Below are positions 35,918 through 44,779 of a DNA stretch of 64,000 nt, in pieces. Position 1 is the stretch's first letter, and each line of letters opens with the position of its first letter. Under the pieces are notes generated by a model. It was not told the DNA's origin. It worked only from the letters and a program-made list of their open reading frames with translations, and ran no database searches. The DNA is from Shewanella psychrophila (GTDB taxonomy: Bacteria > Pseudomonadota > Gammaproteobacteria > Enterobacterales > Shewanellaceae): NCBI RefSeq assembly GCF_002005305.1, contig NZ_CP014782.1:4464001-4528000 (forward strand). Direction: 5' to 3'. The translations under genes were made by a program, and so were the position numbers.

Positions 35918-36799
35918 TTGAACAAGAATAATTATAACAATATTCAAACTGAATTTGATTGGCAGCACATATTGCCTAAACTAATTTCTAAAATGGGCAG
36001 CAAAGATTTCCTTGGTGATTTATCAGAGATACTGCAATCCATATCTCCCTATGGTAGCAGTGTCGTGTTTGGCTATTTTAAAGCCTCATCGCCAATTTTA
36101 CTCTATAGCGACCTGTCCGATAGGGAGCAACACTCGACCTTAGAAATGTACCTCCGCGGTGGCTATCTGCTGGATCCTTACTACGCCGCTATTCAACAAG
36201 GTGTCCCTGAAGGCATTTATCAATTAACCGAACTGGCCCCCGACGATTTTTTTCAGACTGAATATTATTTAAACTACTATCAAGCCACAGGGCTTAAAGA
36301 CGAGCAAGGCGTGATCATCCATCTATCCGATGAGGTGTCAGTGGTCATCTCATTGGGCCTGCGAGATGATTTCACGGAAGACATAGATGAGCCTTTTCAA
36401 GCAGTCGAGCCAATAAAATTCATCTTGCTCGAATTAATCAAAAAACACTTTCAGCTATACGATTTACAGTCACTGATAACCGACCAACAATCGACAAAAG
36501 ACAAAAAATTTAGCAATAACCTCAACAAAGCCTTCAACAACTTTGGTCGAGAGGTGCTGAGTGAACGAGAGCGTGAAATTGTGCTGTTTATTTTGAAAGG
36601 TTACTCCAGTAAAGCTATCGCAAAATCACTGGATATCAGCCTGGAAACGGTAAAGGTTCATCGAAAAAAAATCCATAGCAAGCTAAATATCAGCTCACAG
36701 GCCGAGCTATTCTCCTTGTTTATCGTATCTTTACCTATGCTGGACAAAGATGCCGATGCCGATCCACTCGCTTTGTACCTCAGCAAGTTTGAAGATTAA
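35918..36799 (+). CDS. LuxR-family transcriptional regulator
   Basis: A 293-residue protein: an N-terminal ligand-binding-like domain of about 200 residues (LLDPYYAAIQQGVPEGIYQL; not a clear acyl-homoserine-lactone pocket) and a GerE-type helix-turn-helix at about 215-280 (LSEREREIVLFILKGYSSKAIAKSL, then ISLETVKVHRKKIHSKLNIS). TTG start, supported by AGGA eight bases upstream. It sits at the end of the amine island and is the obvious candidate to bind the two palindromes. Such regulators without a synthase nearby commonly respond to a metabolite. Confidence 0.87.
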   Translation: MNKNNYNNIQTEFDWQHILPKLISKMGSKDFLGDLSEILQSISPYGSSVVFGYFKASSPILLYSDLSDREQHSTLEMYLRGGYLLDPYYAAIQQGVPEGIYQLTELAPDDFFQTEYYLNYYQATGLKDEQGVIIHLSDEVSVVISLGLRDDFTEDIDEPFQAVEPIKFILLELIKKHFQLYDLQSLITDQQSTKDKKFSNNLNKAFNNFGREVLSEREREIVLFILKGYSSKAIAKSLDISLETVKVHRKKIHSKLNISSQAELFSLFIVSLPMLDKDADADPLALYLSKFED

Positions 36800-36873
36800 A
36801 CTCCGCTAAATTTTTACAAAAGATGCTCTACTTGGCAGAGCATCATGATTTAATTCTAGATATCTAATTCATA

Positions 36874-37031
36874 CTAGTCGTTATCTACAATAACCGTTTC
36901 AGCAACAATACGGTCCTCGAGATTACCCGCTACCCATGCAGTGAAATAAAAGATTTCATCAGCCTCTTGAGTATCATCATCAACACTATAGTAAGTAATA
37001 ATAACCTCACTCACCCCTGCTGGTCTTAAGC
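36874..37031 (-). pseudogene. C-terminal part of a gene split by IS4
   Basis: The minus strand encodes RPAGVSEVIITYYSVDDD...VAETVIVDND then stop. Joined to the piece at 38276 through the repeated TAAGC, the frame reads NIPAGLRPAGVSEV without a break, so both belong to one gene. The protein (about 130 residues of acidic, beta-rich sequence) is not recognised and may be part of a larger secreted protein. Confidence 0.6.
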
Positions 37032-38275
37032 ATCCCCTCATAATAACCAGAGGCAGCAAGGCTTCCAGAGTATAATAAGCCAAATCACTCTATGTTCTAA
37101 AATTTATAACATGATAAATAAAGCCCTTATTCATAATCACATCGATGAACTCTTTGGCCATGACATGCATGCTAAAAGGGTCACCTCACTTGCTAATGCC
37201 GCTCACGGAGTGATTGAAAAGGGGTCACTCGCTATTCATGCCATTGGCGCTGGCTTAGCCCAAGCCAATAAACTTAAGCGTAAGTCTGCTATTAAACAAG
37301 TAGACCGATTACTCAGTAATACAAAGTTAAACGTCTGGCAATTACTGGACTCCTGGGGGCCTTATATTATCGGTGCACGCAAAGAGATAGTGGTCTCTCT
37401 CGATTGGACTGAATTTGATTCAGACGACCATTCAACCATCGTACTGAGTATGCAAACAACCCATGGACGTAACACGCCACTGCTATGGAAAACCCATCGT
37501 AAACATGCTTTAAAAGGTAATAGAAACAACCATGAAGATGAGTTGTTGGTTAAGTTAAGGTCGATCGTTGCAGAGGATGTTAAAGTGACAATTGTTGCTG
37601 ATAGAGGCTTTAGTGATACGGCACTATTTAACTTCATTGAACATGAGCTGGGTTTTGACTTCATCATTAGAATTAAGGCTAATATCAAAGTCACCGATGC
37701 GGTAGGAGAGCTGTTTCCAGTAAAGGACTGGCTATTACCCAGCGGCATAACAAGAACCCTTAAGGACGTTCAAATAACGGGTAATAAGCAAGCAGTCGCT
37801 CGGGTCATTTGCACCAAGAAAAAAGGCATGAAAGAAGCTTGGTATTTAGCATCAAGTCGACGTGACCTAGTGAGTAGCAAGATGTTGACTTTATATGGGA
37901 AACGTTGGGGGATAGAGACGACTTTTCGTGACATTAAAGACTATCGTTTTGGCATGGGGATGAGTGCCACCTACACGCGTTCCCCGGTACGTAGAGACCG
38001 GTTGTTTTTGCTAAGCGCCTTGGCGATAGGCTTGCTGACGCTACTAGGAAAAGCGGGCGAGGATGCTGACTTGGAAAAGACAATAAAGGCAAATACCAGT
38101 AAAACTCGCTCATACTCTCTGTTTCGCCAAGGTTGTATTTACTATGAACTGTTACCCACGATGCGAGAAGAGTGGGCAGAACCTCTAATGGATAATTTTT
38201 ATCGTTACCTTAAAAACCAGCCTATTTACCGTTCAATTTTCGGGATTATTTAAAATTGAAAAATGAGGGGATCTC
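37032..38275 (+). mobile_element. IS4-family insertion sequence, 1.24 kb
   Basis: The ends carry ATCCCCTCAT (37032-37041) and its complement (38263-38272). TAAGC is present on both outer sides (37027-37031 and 38276-38280), a possible 5-bp target duplication; the exact right end is uncertain by about 3 bp. It contains one transposase gene. Confidence 0.7.
37111..38253 (+). CDS. IS4-family transposase
   Basis: A 380-residue DDE transposase. The first Asp is in SLDWTEFDSDDH, the second in IVADRGFSD, and the YREK-like glutamate in GKRWGIETTFRDIKDYRFGMG. Full length for the family and without frameshift, so the element may be active. Confidence 0.92.
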   Translation: MINKALIHNHIDELFGHDMHAKRVTSLANAAHGVIEKGSLAIHAIGAGLAQANKLKRKSAIKQVDRLLSNTKLNVWQLLDSWGPYIIGARKEIVVSLDWTEFDSDDHSTIVLSMQTTHGRNTPLLWKTHRKHALKGNRNNHEDELLVKLRSIVAEDVKVTIVADRGFSDTALFNFIEHELGFDFIIRIKANIKVTDAVGELFPVKDWLLPSGITRTLKDVQITGNKQAVARVICTKKKGMKEAWYLASSRRDLVSSKMLTLYGKRWGIETTFRDIKDYRFGMGMSATYTRSPVRRDRLFLLSALAIGLLTLLGKAGEDADLEKTIKANTSKTRSYSLFRQGCIYYELLPTMREEWAEPLMDNFYRYLKNQPIYRSIFGII

Positions 38276-38515
38276 TAAGCCTGCTGGTATATTTAGTATC
38301 TTAAAATTAAATAAATTGACATCATATTGATATGTTCGTGACGCATCGGTATATATCAACTCAACATCGGCATGAAGATCAACCCATACTTGCGCACTAT
38401 TAGTGAGAAGTTGTATACCTAAACCTGTATTACGATATGTAGCACTATCAAATATCACATGGCTTGTATTAAAATCACCTTCAATAATGGTTTGCTTATC
38501 AGCGGCCGTTAGTGA
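38276..38515 (-). pseudogene. N-proximal part of the gene split by IS4
   Basis: The minus strand reads ADKQTIIEGDFNTSHVIFDSATYRN, then WVDLHADVELIYTDASRTYQYDVNLFNFKILNIPAGL up to the insertion. A TGA lies in frame just upstream near 38514 and no good start codon with a ribosome site is visible, so the 5' end is also missing or damaged. Confidence 0.5.
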
Positions 38516-38644
38516 TAGTCATCATCTTTGAGGGCTCTCACAGCCTAGTTTCAAGGACGACCACCCGCTCGAAATCGGCATTAGGAACATGATTTTGTCA
38601 AGTTAGGTTCAAAGAACGTCTCAATTACTATGCAAATAATTGAG

Positions 38645-38672
38645 ATCGCGAGGGCTTAGGTGCCCCCGCGAT
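38645..38672 (-). terminator. Hairpin after chemoreceptor gene
   Basis: ATCGCG.GGGC/GCCC..CGCGAT, a GC-rich imperfect stem 37 bp past the chemoreceptor stop. Only a weak T-run follows on the minus strand. Confidence 0.5.
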
Positions 38673-38708
38673 TAAGAGTTAATGACTCACTTTGCTATGA
38701 TCAATGTG

Positions 38709-40577
38709 TTATACGATGAATTTATTCAAAATATCAACTTGTTGTTGCACTATTGTCACTTGATTCTGCATTTCGCTTGTGGATTGTAGTGCTCGTCCTG
38801 ACACTTCCTCAGAGATATTCCGTATATTAACGGTATTGATGTTTATTTCTCCAGCGACTTGACTCTGCTGCTCGGCAGCAGAAGCAATTTGTAAGTTCAT
38901 ATCATTGATTTCAAGAATGGCACTGCGAATTTTATTCAGTGCTTGATCCGCTTCATTGGCTTTTTCTACAGTTTCAGCGGCCAATATTTTACTTTGATTC
39001 ATCACACTGGTTGCTTGGCTCGCCCCATCTTGCAGATGTTCAATCATATGACGAATTTCTGTTGTGGACTCTTGAGTACGCTGAGCTAAGATTCTAACTT
39101 CATCTGCTACCACAGCAAAACCACGACCAGATGCGCCTGCTCGAGCCGCTTCGATGGCAGCATTGAGTGCTAATAAGTTAGTTTGATCGGCGATACCGGT
39201 AATGACTGATACTATGGATTCAATGTTGTTGGTGGAATGAGTCAGCTCTTGCACCACAATCACCGCTTGATCTATGTGGCCTGATAACGAGTCGATAGCA
39301 CCGGTGGTTTCGTTTATTACTTTAACACCATCGGTAGCTGCGGCATCGGCTTGTTGAGCCGAGATTGAAGCATTTTGCGCATTACCTGCTACATCGGATG
39401 AGGTTGTTGCCATCTCTTCCATCGCGGTGGCCAACTGTTCTACTTCCGCCAGTTGAGTAGCGATGTCAGAGGAGGAAAGTTCTGAGTCTTTGGCTGTTTT
39501 TTCAGTGCTGATGTGAATTTCATCACTCAGATCTTTGGTTTGAGTAATGAGGTTTCGCAACTTTTCAGTAAAAAGATTGAAATTAGCAGCCAATGCAGAA
39601 AATTCTTCATCACTATTAATGTCTAAATGGCGGGTTAAATCGCCTTGCCCGGAAGCTGCATCTTCCATAGCATGATTTAAAAGCGTGAGTGGTGTCATGA
39701 GTTTTTTTATTGTAAATATAAGAACAAGGATAGCAAGCACAACGGCAATCATAGTAAAAATAGCAGATGCGTTTCTTAGTTCGCTAATAGTTTGATGTGA
39801 CTTATCGTAGTCAATAATGGTACCAACGTACCAGTCTTGAGACACAAGTGGAGCAAAAGTGACGTAGGATTGCTTGCCGTTTACATCGACGAGTTGAGTT
39901 GAGGCCTCGATCTTGGTATCACCAAGGAAGCTGCTTATATTTTTGCCTAATAAATTGCTATCAGGATGAAGGATGATATTTCCATTGGCCTCGACCAAAA
40001 AAGCATATCCGGTACCAAATAGTGACACTTGATCAATTATTTTATTTAACGTAGATAAGCTGACATCAAAAAAAATTGCACCAAAGAAACGACCATTGTC
40101 TAAAAGTGGGGAACCAACAGAGATTATCGAATCTTGTGTTTTGTCATCGATGTAAGGAGTCGTAATAATGGTTTTCCCTGTAACTTTTGCACCTTTATAC
40201 CATGGTCGATTACGAGGTTCGTACTCAGGGCCTGGATGCCAACTAGGATCATTACTGATAACTGAACCATCAGATTCCATGCCTACACCGACAGTTATAT
40301 ATGAGTCTTTTATTTTTTGTTCCGTGATGATTGATATAGCATTTTGTGGTGAATAATTTTTGGTAATGAGCTCGCTCGTGTAGTCAGCTATGCTGATTTT
40401 TTCATTTAAATGAGCATCTACCGTCTGTATTAATCCTGAGATAATTTCATTAGTACTTCTTTGAATGATATTCTCAAGTTGGCTGTTGACCTGCCTTGAT
40501 TGCCAGATTGACATGATGCTCATAGAGGCAAAGATGATAATGGATGAGGTTATTACAACCTTGGAGCTAAATTTCAT
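38709..40577 (-). CDS. Methyl-accepting chemotaxis protein with dCache sensor domain
   Basis: A 622-residue receptor. TM1 is at about 5-25; the periplasmic dCache domain contains EYEPRNRPWYKGAK and TPYIDDKTQDSIISVG, the membrane-distal pocket motif used for amino-group ligands; TM2 is near 290; then HAMP (LTPLTLLNHAMEDAASGQGDLTRHL) and a signalling domain with the hairpin tip GIADQTNLLALNAAIEAARAG in pieces around residue 445. AGGACC precedes ATG at 40577; the frame extends 30 codons upstream without a better start. Near the amine island it could sense an amine or amino acid. Confidence 0.9.
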   Translation of the reverse strand: MKFSSKVVITSSIIIFASMSIMSIWQSRQVNSQLENIIQRSTNEIISGLIQTVDAHLNEKISIADYTSELITKNYSPQNAISIITEQKIKDSYITVGVGMESDGSVISNDPSWHPGPEYEPRNRPWYKGAKVTGKTIITTPYIDDKTQDSIISVGSPLLDNGRFFGAIFFDVSLSTLNKIIDQVSLFGTGYAFLVEANGNIILHPDSNLLGKNISSFLGDTKIEASTQLVDVNGKQSYVTFAPLVSQDWYVGTIIDYDKSHQTISELRNASAIFTMIAVVLAILVLIFTIKKLMTPLTLLNHAMEDAASGQGDLTRHLDINSDEEFSALAANFNLFTEKLRNLITQTKDLSDEIHISTEKTAKDSELSSSDIATQLAEVEQLATAMEEMATTSSDVAGNAQNASISAQQADAAATDGVKVINETTGAIDSLSGHIDQAVIVVQELTHSTNNIESIVSVITGIADQTNLLALNAAIEAARAGASGRGFAVVADEVRILAQRTQESTTEIRHMIEHLQDGASQATSVMNQSKILAAETVEKANEADQALNKIRSAILEINDMNLQIASAAEQQSQVAGEININTVNIRNISEEVSGRALQSTSEMQNQVTIVQQQVDILNKFIV

Positions 40578-40990
40578 AATATGGTCCTGATGGTATCTGT
40601 TTGGATGATAGACTTTACAATTCAATATATTTAGAGTTCTCTGGCTAAAAGAACGGTTTGTCACCACGCCCCTCTGTCACTTTTACTATCGCTGCTTTGT
40701 AGCCAAAAGTCGGTTTTAGACTTCTTTCAGCCCTCTCCTTAATAGGCAAGAAACTCTTATCTATAAGGGTATTTTCATAAGCGGATAAGGTTATTCGAGC
40801 CTCATGAAACCTTTATATCACTTGCTTAGCAGGGAATTGTTTCGTTTTTGTACGTCTCAAGGGGCTCTATTGCACAAATAGTTGATTTAACTGAGCTACT
40901 CTTTTTTTAGACGAGATCTCTCATAGAGTTCTCTGATTAGAAGCAAGGCTTACCGCCATCTTCTCCTGTCCCACTTGCTATAATCAGGCT

Positions 40991-41360
40991 TGTAGTGGTT
41001 CACTAAATTTGGCCACCTAATTAGAGGTGATATCATCACTTCTGTATTTATGAAGGTGACACAATGACCAAAAAGTCTAGGCCCACATTTAGCGCTGTAT
41101 TTCGACTTGAGGCAGAGCCGTTAGTTGTTGACCCGAATTACTCAGTAACTGAAGCAGCTAAAGTAATGGGCGTAAGAAAATCTGGATGGATAAATGGGTT
41201 CGATAGCTTAAGCAAGAGCGTATGTTGCTTCTCCTAAAACTGCCCGATGACCCTAGAGCAGATTGAAATTCGTGAGCCAAATAAGAAAATTGACCGCCTT
41301 GGGAGAAACATCATCATCCTAAAAAGGGCTACAACTCTCTTGATATCAGACTCCCTGTGT
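40991..41360 (+). pseudogene. IS3-family remnant (left end and orfA)
   Basis: TGTAGTGGTTCACTAAATTTGG at 40991, in parts, resembles an IS3-family end. From 41064 the frame MTKKSRPTFSAVFRLEAEPLV...NYSVTEAAKVMGV is orfA, broken at 41238; a shifted frame continues MTLEQIEIREPNKKIDRL and ILKRATTLLISDSL. OrfB is missing. The 40600-40990 stretch holds no gene that I recognise; GGCTCTATTGCACAAATAG near 40861 may be an IS5-like end. Confidence 0.65.
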
Positions 41361-41469
41361 TGCTGCTTTGTTGGTAGCAGCAGGTGTTAATCCCTTAGAA
41401 ACTTCTTCAGGTAAAAATAGCGCCATAAATTAAACCGTGGAGACTCAAGAGAAGCCAATAATGCGTGAT

Positions 41470-41640
41470 GTTCTGTAGCATTGATTAGGATGAGAAGTGA
41501 CGCTCTAGCGAGAGCTATATACAGAGGAAAGAACTATAGAAGGACTATCGGTTAAAGAAATTCAGCGATGTTTGAAACGATATATTGTCAGAGAATTATT
41601 TCCGATTATATGCCGAAATCTAGCTAATTATTAACGGGTG
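41470..41640 (+). pseudogene. IS110-family transposase remnant (C-terminus)
   Basis: Two frames together encode IRMRSDALARAIY and GLSVKEIQRCLKRYIVRELFPII, matching the end of IS110-type transposases (EIxRCLKRYxARE). A frameshift separates them. The following 41640-42008 shows no gene that I recognise. Confidence 0.5.
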
Positions 41641-42008
41641 TAGACATCGGAGCGTCAAGGCACCAACGGAGCATTTCTACGTCAGCTTTAATTACTTTAA
41701 GATTACCTCACGAGTCGACATAAAAACAAAGAAGCATTGGTCTTGTACCAATCAGTATTAAAGTAGCAAAACTCGTTTATGTCCACCTATAAAACGTAAG
41801 CATCGCCAATGAACAATTTAAACAGCGGCTAAAATCCCAAACATCAGAATAAATAAAAACACAAATAACCCTTAAAAACAATAAGATAAGTACATCAACA
41901 ATGAGGTGTATTGATTCTTACTCTGGATTACCTAATGCCCCTCAACAATGCAAGCTTATTTTACCTACAAAATAACGACACATACAGATGGAATAAAAAC
42001 AGATAATG

Positions 42009-42034
42009 TGTACAATTTATACCTCAATTGTACC
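42009..42034. promoter_or_regulatory. TTGTAC operator candidate of malate synthase gene
   Basis: GTACAA (42010-42015) and TTGTAC (42028-42033) form a dyad with a 12-bp spacer, 25 bp before the malate synthase start. Similar TTGTACA sites occur upstream of puuE and the 8-oxoguanine deaminase gene. Confidence 0.55.
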
Positions 42035-42057
42035 CAACATTGCTTTGGTGGTGAAAA

Positions 42058-43701
42058 ATGAATTCTGAGACGATTTTAGAAAAACAAGGCTCTGTGTGTA
42101 TCGACGTTATCGGCACCAAAAAGAATACCGAATACGCTCATATACTTTCTAAGGATGCCTGCAAATTCTTAAGTGCACTAGTAACCCAATTCGCTGCGCG
42201 CCGTGATGAGCTATTGGACTTACGCGAAGTAAGGCAAGCCGAGTTTGATGGCGGCGCACTGCCTGGTTTTCGACAAGACACTCAACGGATCCGTGACGAT
42301 AAAAGCTGGAAGGTCTCGTCCATTCCTGGCCCACTACAAGATCGTCGAGTCGAAATCACCGGGCCCGTCGATAGAAAAATGGTCATTAACGCCTTAAATT
42401 CCGATGCAAAAGTGTTTATGTGTTGTTTTGAAGATGCATCAGCCCCTTCATGGGACAATATGATCAATGGTCAGATCAACCTGCGAGATGCTAACAACAG
42501 GAGCATCAGCTATTACGATATGGACAAAAACAAGCATTACCAGCTCAATGATGATCCCGCTCTACTCATTGCACGCCCCCGAGGCATACACCTACCCGAG
42601 GAGCACATCCATTATAACGGCCGTGCCATTCCTGGTTGTTTGATGGATTTTGCACTTTACTTCTTCCATAATTATCAGACTCGTGCAAAACAAGGTCTGG
42701 GGGTGTATTACTACATACCTAAACTCGAAAGTATGGAAGAAGCCCAGTGGTGGGATGATATTTTCAGCTTTACCGAAGCCTATTTCGGCGTCAGTACAGG
42801 CACGATTCGAGCAACGATATTGATCGAAACGCTACCGGCTGTGTTCCAAATGGATGAGATCTTGTACGCGATGCGTGACCATATTGTTGCGATGAATTGT
42901 GGTCGATGGGATTACATTTTCAGCTACATAAAAACCTTAAAAAATCATCCCGACCGCATCCTACCCGACCGCCATGAAGTCGGTATGGATAAGGCATTTC
43001 TCAATGCATACAGCCAACTATTGGTGCGTACTTGTCACCAAAGAGGTGCACTGGCTATGGGTGGCATGTCTGCCTTTATTCCAAATAATGATCCCCAGAT
43101 AATGCAAAATGTACTCGATAAGGTGGTAGAGGATAAGCGGCGGGAATCTAAAAACGGACACGACGGCACCTGGGTCGCTCATCCACACTTAGTGGCCACT
43201 GCGATGGATGTGTTTAACCAGCATCTTAAAGGTAAAGTAAACCAATTAGGTTTTGACTCTAGCGCCGTAGATGAAGTTAGCGCAGCACGCTTACTTGAGC
43301 CGTGTTCAGGCGGGCGTAACCAGGCTGGCGTGCGCAAAAACATCCGTATTGCGCTCTATTACATCGAGGCGTGGATCCAAGGAGTCGGCTGCGTGCCTAT
43401 CTATGGCCTAATGGAAGATGCCGCAACCGCCGAGATCTCACGTGCGAGTATCTGGCAGTGGATCCATCATGGGGTGAAATTGGATGATGGACAAGTCTTC
43501 ACCACAGCGCTATTTCGTACTTGGCTAACGCAGGAGCTGGACACCATCAAGGCTGAAGTCGGCGAAGCACGATTCGATAAGGGTCGGTTCCTTGAAACGG
43601 CTCGCCTCTTCGATGAGATATCGACGTCTGCCGAATTTGCGCCTTTCTTAACCTTGCCCAGCTATCCCTTACTATTAGGCGAGAACCTAAATCAGAAATA
43701 G
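42058..43701 (+). CDS. aceB: Malate synthase A
   Basis: A 547-residue enzyme of the A isoform (about 530-550 aa). Motifs: FEDASAPSWDNMINGQINLRD in pieces around 120-140, LIARPRGIHLPEEH, IPKLES, LIETLPAVFQMDEI, CGRWDYIFSYIK, and HPHLVATAMDVF. It condenses glyoxylate with acetyl-CoA. There is no isocitrate lyase gene beside it; instead purine-degradation genes lie nearby, so its glyoxylate probably comes from ureidoglycolate. The GntR regulator follows. Confidence 0.95.
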   Translation: MNSETILEKQGSVCIDVIGTKKNTEYAHILSKDACKFLSALVTQFAARRDELLDLREVRQAEFDGGALPGFRQDTQRIRDDKSWKVSSIPGPLQDRRVEITGPVDRKMVINALNSDAKVFMCCFEDASAPSWDNMINGQINLRDANNRSISYYDMDKNKHYQLNDDPALLIARPRGIHLPEEHIHYNGRAIPGCLMDFALYFFHNYQTRAKQGLGVYYYIPKLESMEEAQWWDDIFSFTEAYFGVSTGTIRATILIETLPAVFQMDEILYAMRDHIVAMNCGRWDYIFSYIKTLKNHPDRILPDRHEVGMDKAFLNAYSQLLVRTCHQRGALAMGGMSAFIPNNDPQIMQNVLDKVVEDKRRESKNGHDGTWVAHPHLVATAMDVFNQHLKGKVNQLGFDSSAVDEVSAARLLEPCSGGRNQAGVRKNIRIALYYIEAWIQGVGCVPIYGLMEDAATAEISRASIWQWIHHGVKLDDGQVFTTALFRTWLTQELDTIKAEVGEARFDKGRFLETARLFDEISTSAEFAPFLTLPSYPLLLGENLNQK

Positions 43702-43932
43702 GACAAAGATGAGTCGCAATGCCGACTTATCACTAGGCTTTATCACCTGACTCTTAGCTACTGGCTCTTAACAAGTAGAAAGGGAGCCAGGTGGCAAAGC
43801 CTGTAAACATGATTGCTCATTTAACCCTTTGCTATTTATCTTCACTTTGCTCCCGCCGACAAATGCAGTAAAATTAACTGCAAACGTATAATCACCGGCA
43901 TTTCATCCTCTATTAAAGAGTCTGGTAACCTA

Positions 43933-44691
43933 ATGACAAGTCCCCTTAAACCGGCACAAGTGAAACCCAAATCTAAGCTTGCTAATCAGACCTTGGATGA
44001 CATCGTATACTGCCATATTTTTGATGCGATTCTAGAGCAGCGCCTACCGCCTAATACTAAGCTCAACGAAGAAGTGCTGAGCGACATATTTGATGTCAGC
44101 CGCACTATGGTGCGCCGCGCCTTGCTGCGATTATCTCTGGAGCAAGTTGTCGTCATCAGGCCCAACCGAGGTGCTATTGTTGCCGCTCCAACGGTAGAGG
44201 AAGCCAAGCAGATCTTCAAAGCCCGTGAAATCATGGAGTTGGCAATTACTGAGCTGGCAGTTGAACACGCCACCGCCGAACAGATAAAACAAGTTCGTCA
44301 GCTTGTCGCTGATGAGCTAAATGCTTTCGAGAAAGGCGACTTTGGTAGTGGTATCCGTTTATCCGGTGAGTTTCACTTACAACTTGCAGTAATGGCCAAC
44401 AATACGCCCCTGTTTAACTTCCAACGCAGTCTTGTCTCACAGACATCTCTATTGATTGCTCAATATGAAGTGGGTAACCACATAAACTGCTCTCTGGATG
44501 AGCACACTGGGCTATTGGATGCCATTGAGGCTGGTGACAAAGACAAAGCCCTTTCTCTGATGCAGGAACATTTAAACCATATTCGCTCAAAACTAAATCT
44601 CGATGGTGAGCCTGTGTCTAAAGATCTGCATGTGGTGTTTTCCAGCTTCAACAATAAACACACAGGCAAGGCTAAGAGCAACAAGGGCTAG
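43933..44691 (+). CDS. GntR-family (FadR/FCD subfamily) regulator
   Basis: A 252-residue regulator: winged helix at about 18-85 (LPPNTKLNEEVLSDIFDVSRTMVRRALLRL) and an all-helical FCD ligand domain (KAREIMELAITELAVEHA, SGEFHLQLAVMANN, DEHTGLLDAIEAGD) with His residues for metal-linked ligand binding. Likely regulator of malate synthase and the purine genes; a TTGTACAA-type site fits this subfamily. Its terminator is interrupted by IS4. Confidence 0.88.
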   Translation: MTSPLKPAQVKPKSKLANQTLDDIVYCHIFDAILEQRLPPNTKLNEEVLSDIFDVSRTMVRRALLRLSLEQVVVIRPNRGAIVAAPTVEEAKQIFKAREIMELAITELAVEHATAEQIKQVRQLVADELNAFEKGDFGSGIRLSGEFHLQLAVMANNTPLFNFQRSLVSQTSLLIAQYEVGNHINCSLDEHTGLLDAIEAGDKDKALSLMQEHLNHIRSKLNLDGEPVSKDLHVVFSSFNNKHTGKAKSNKG

Positions 44692-44779
44692 GGCTAAAGT
44701 TTAGATTCAGGCTTAGATTTAACTTAATGTAGATTCTGTCAGACTCACTATTGATAGAAATAAAAAAGGCCTCAAAGGC

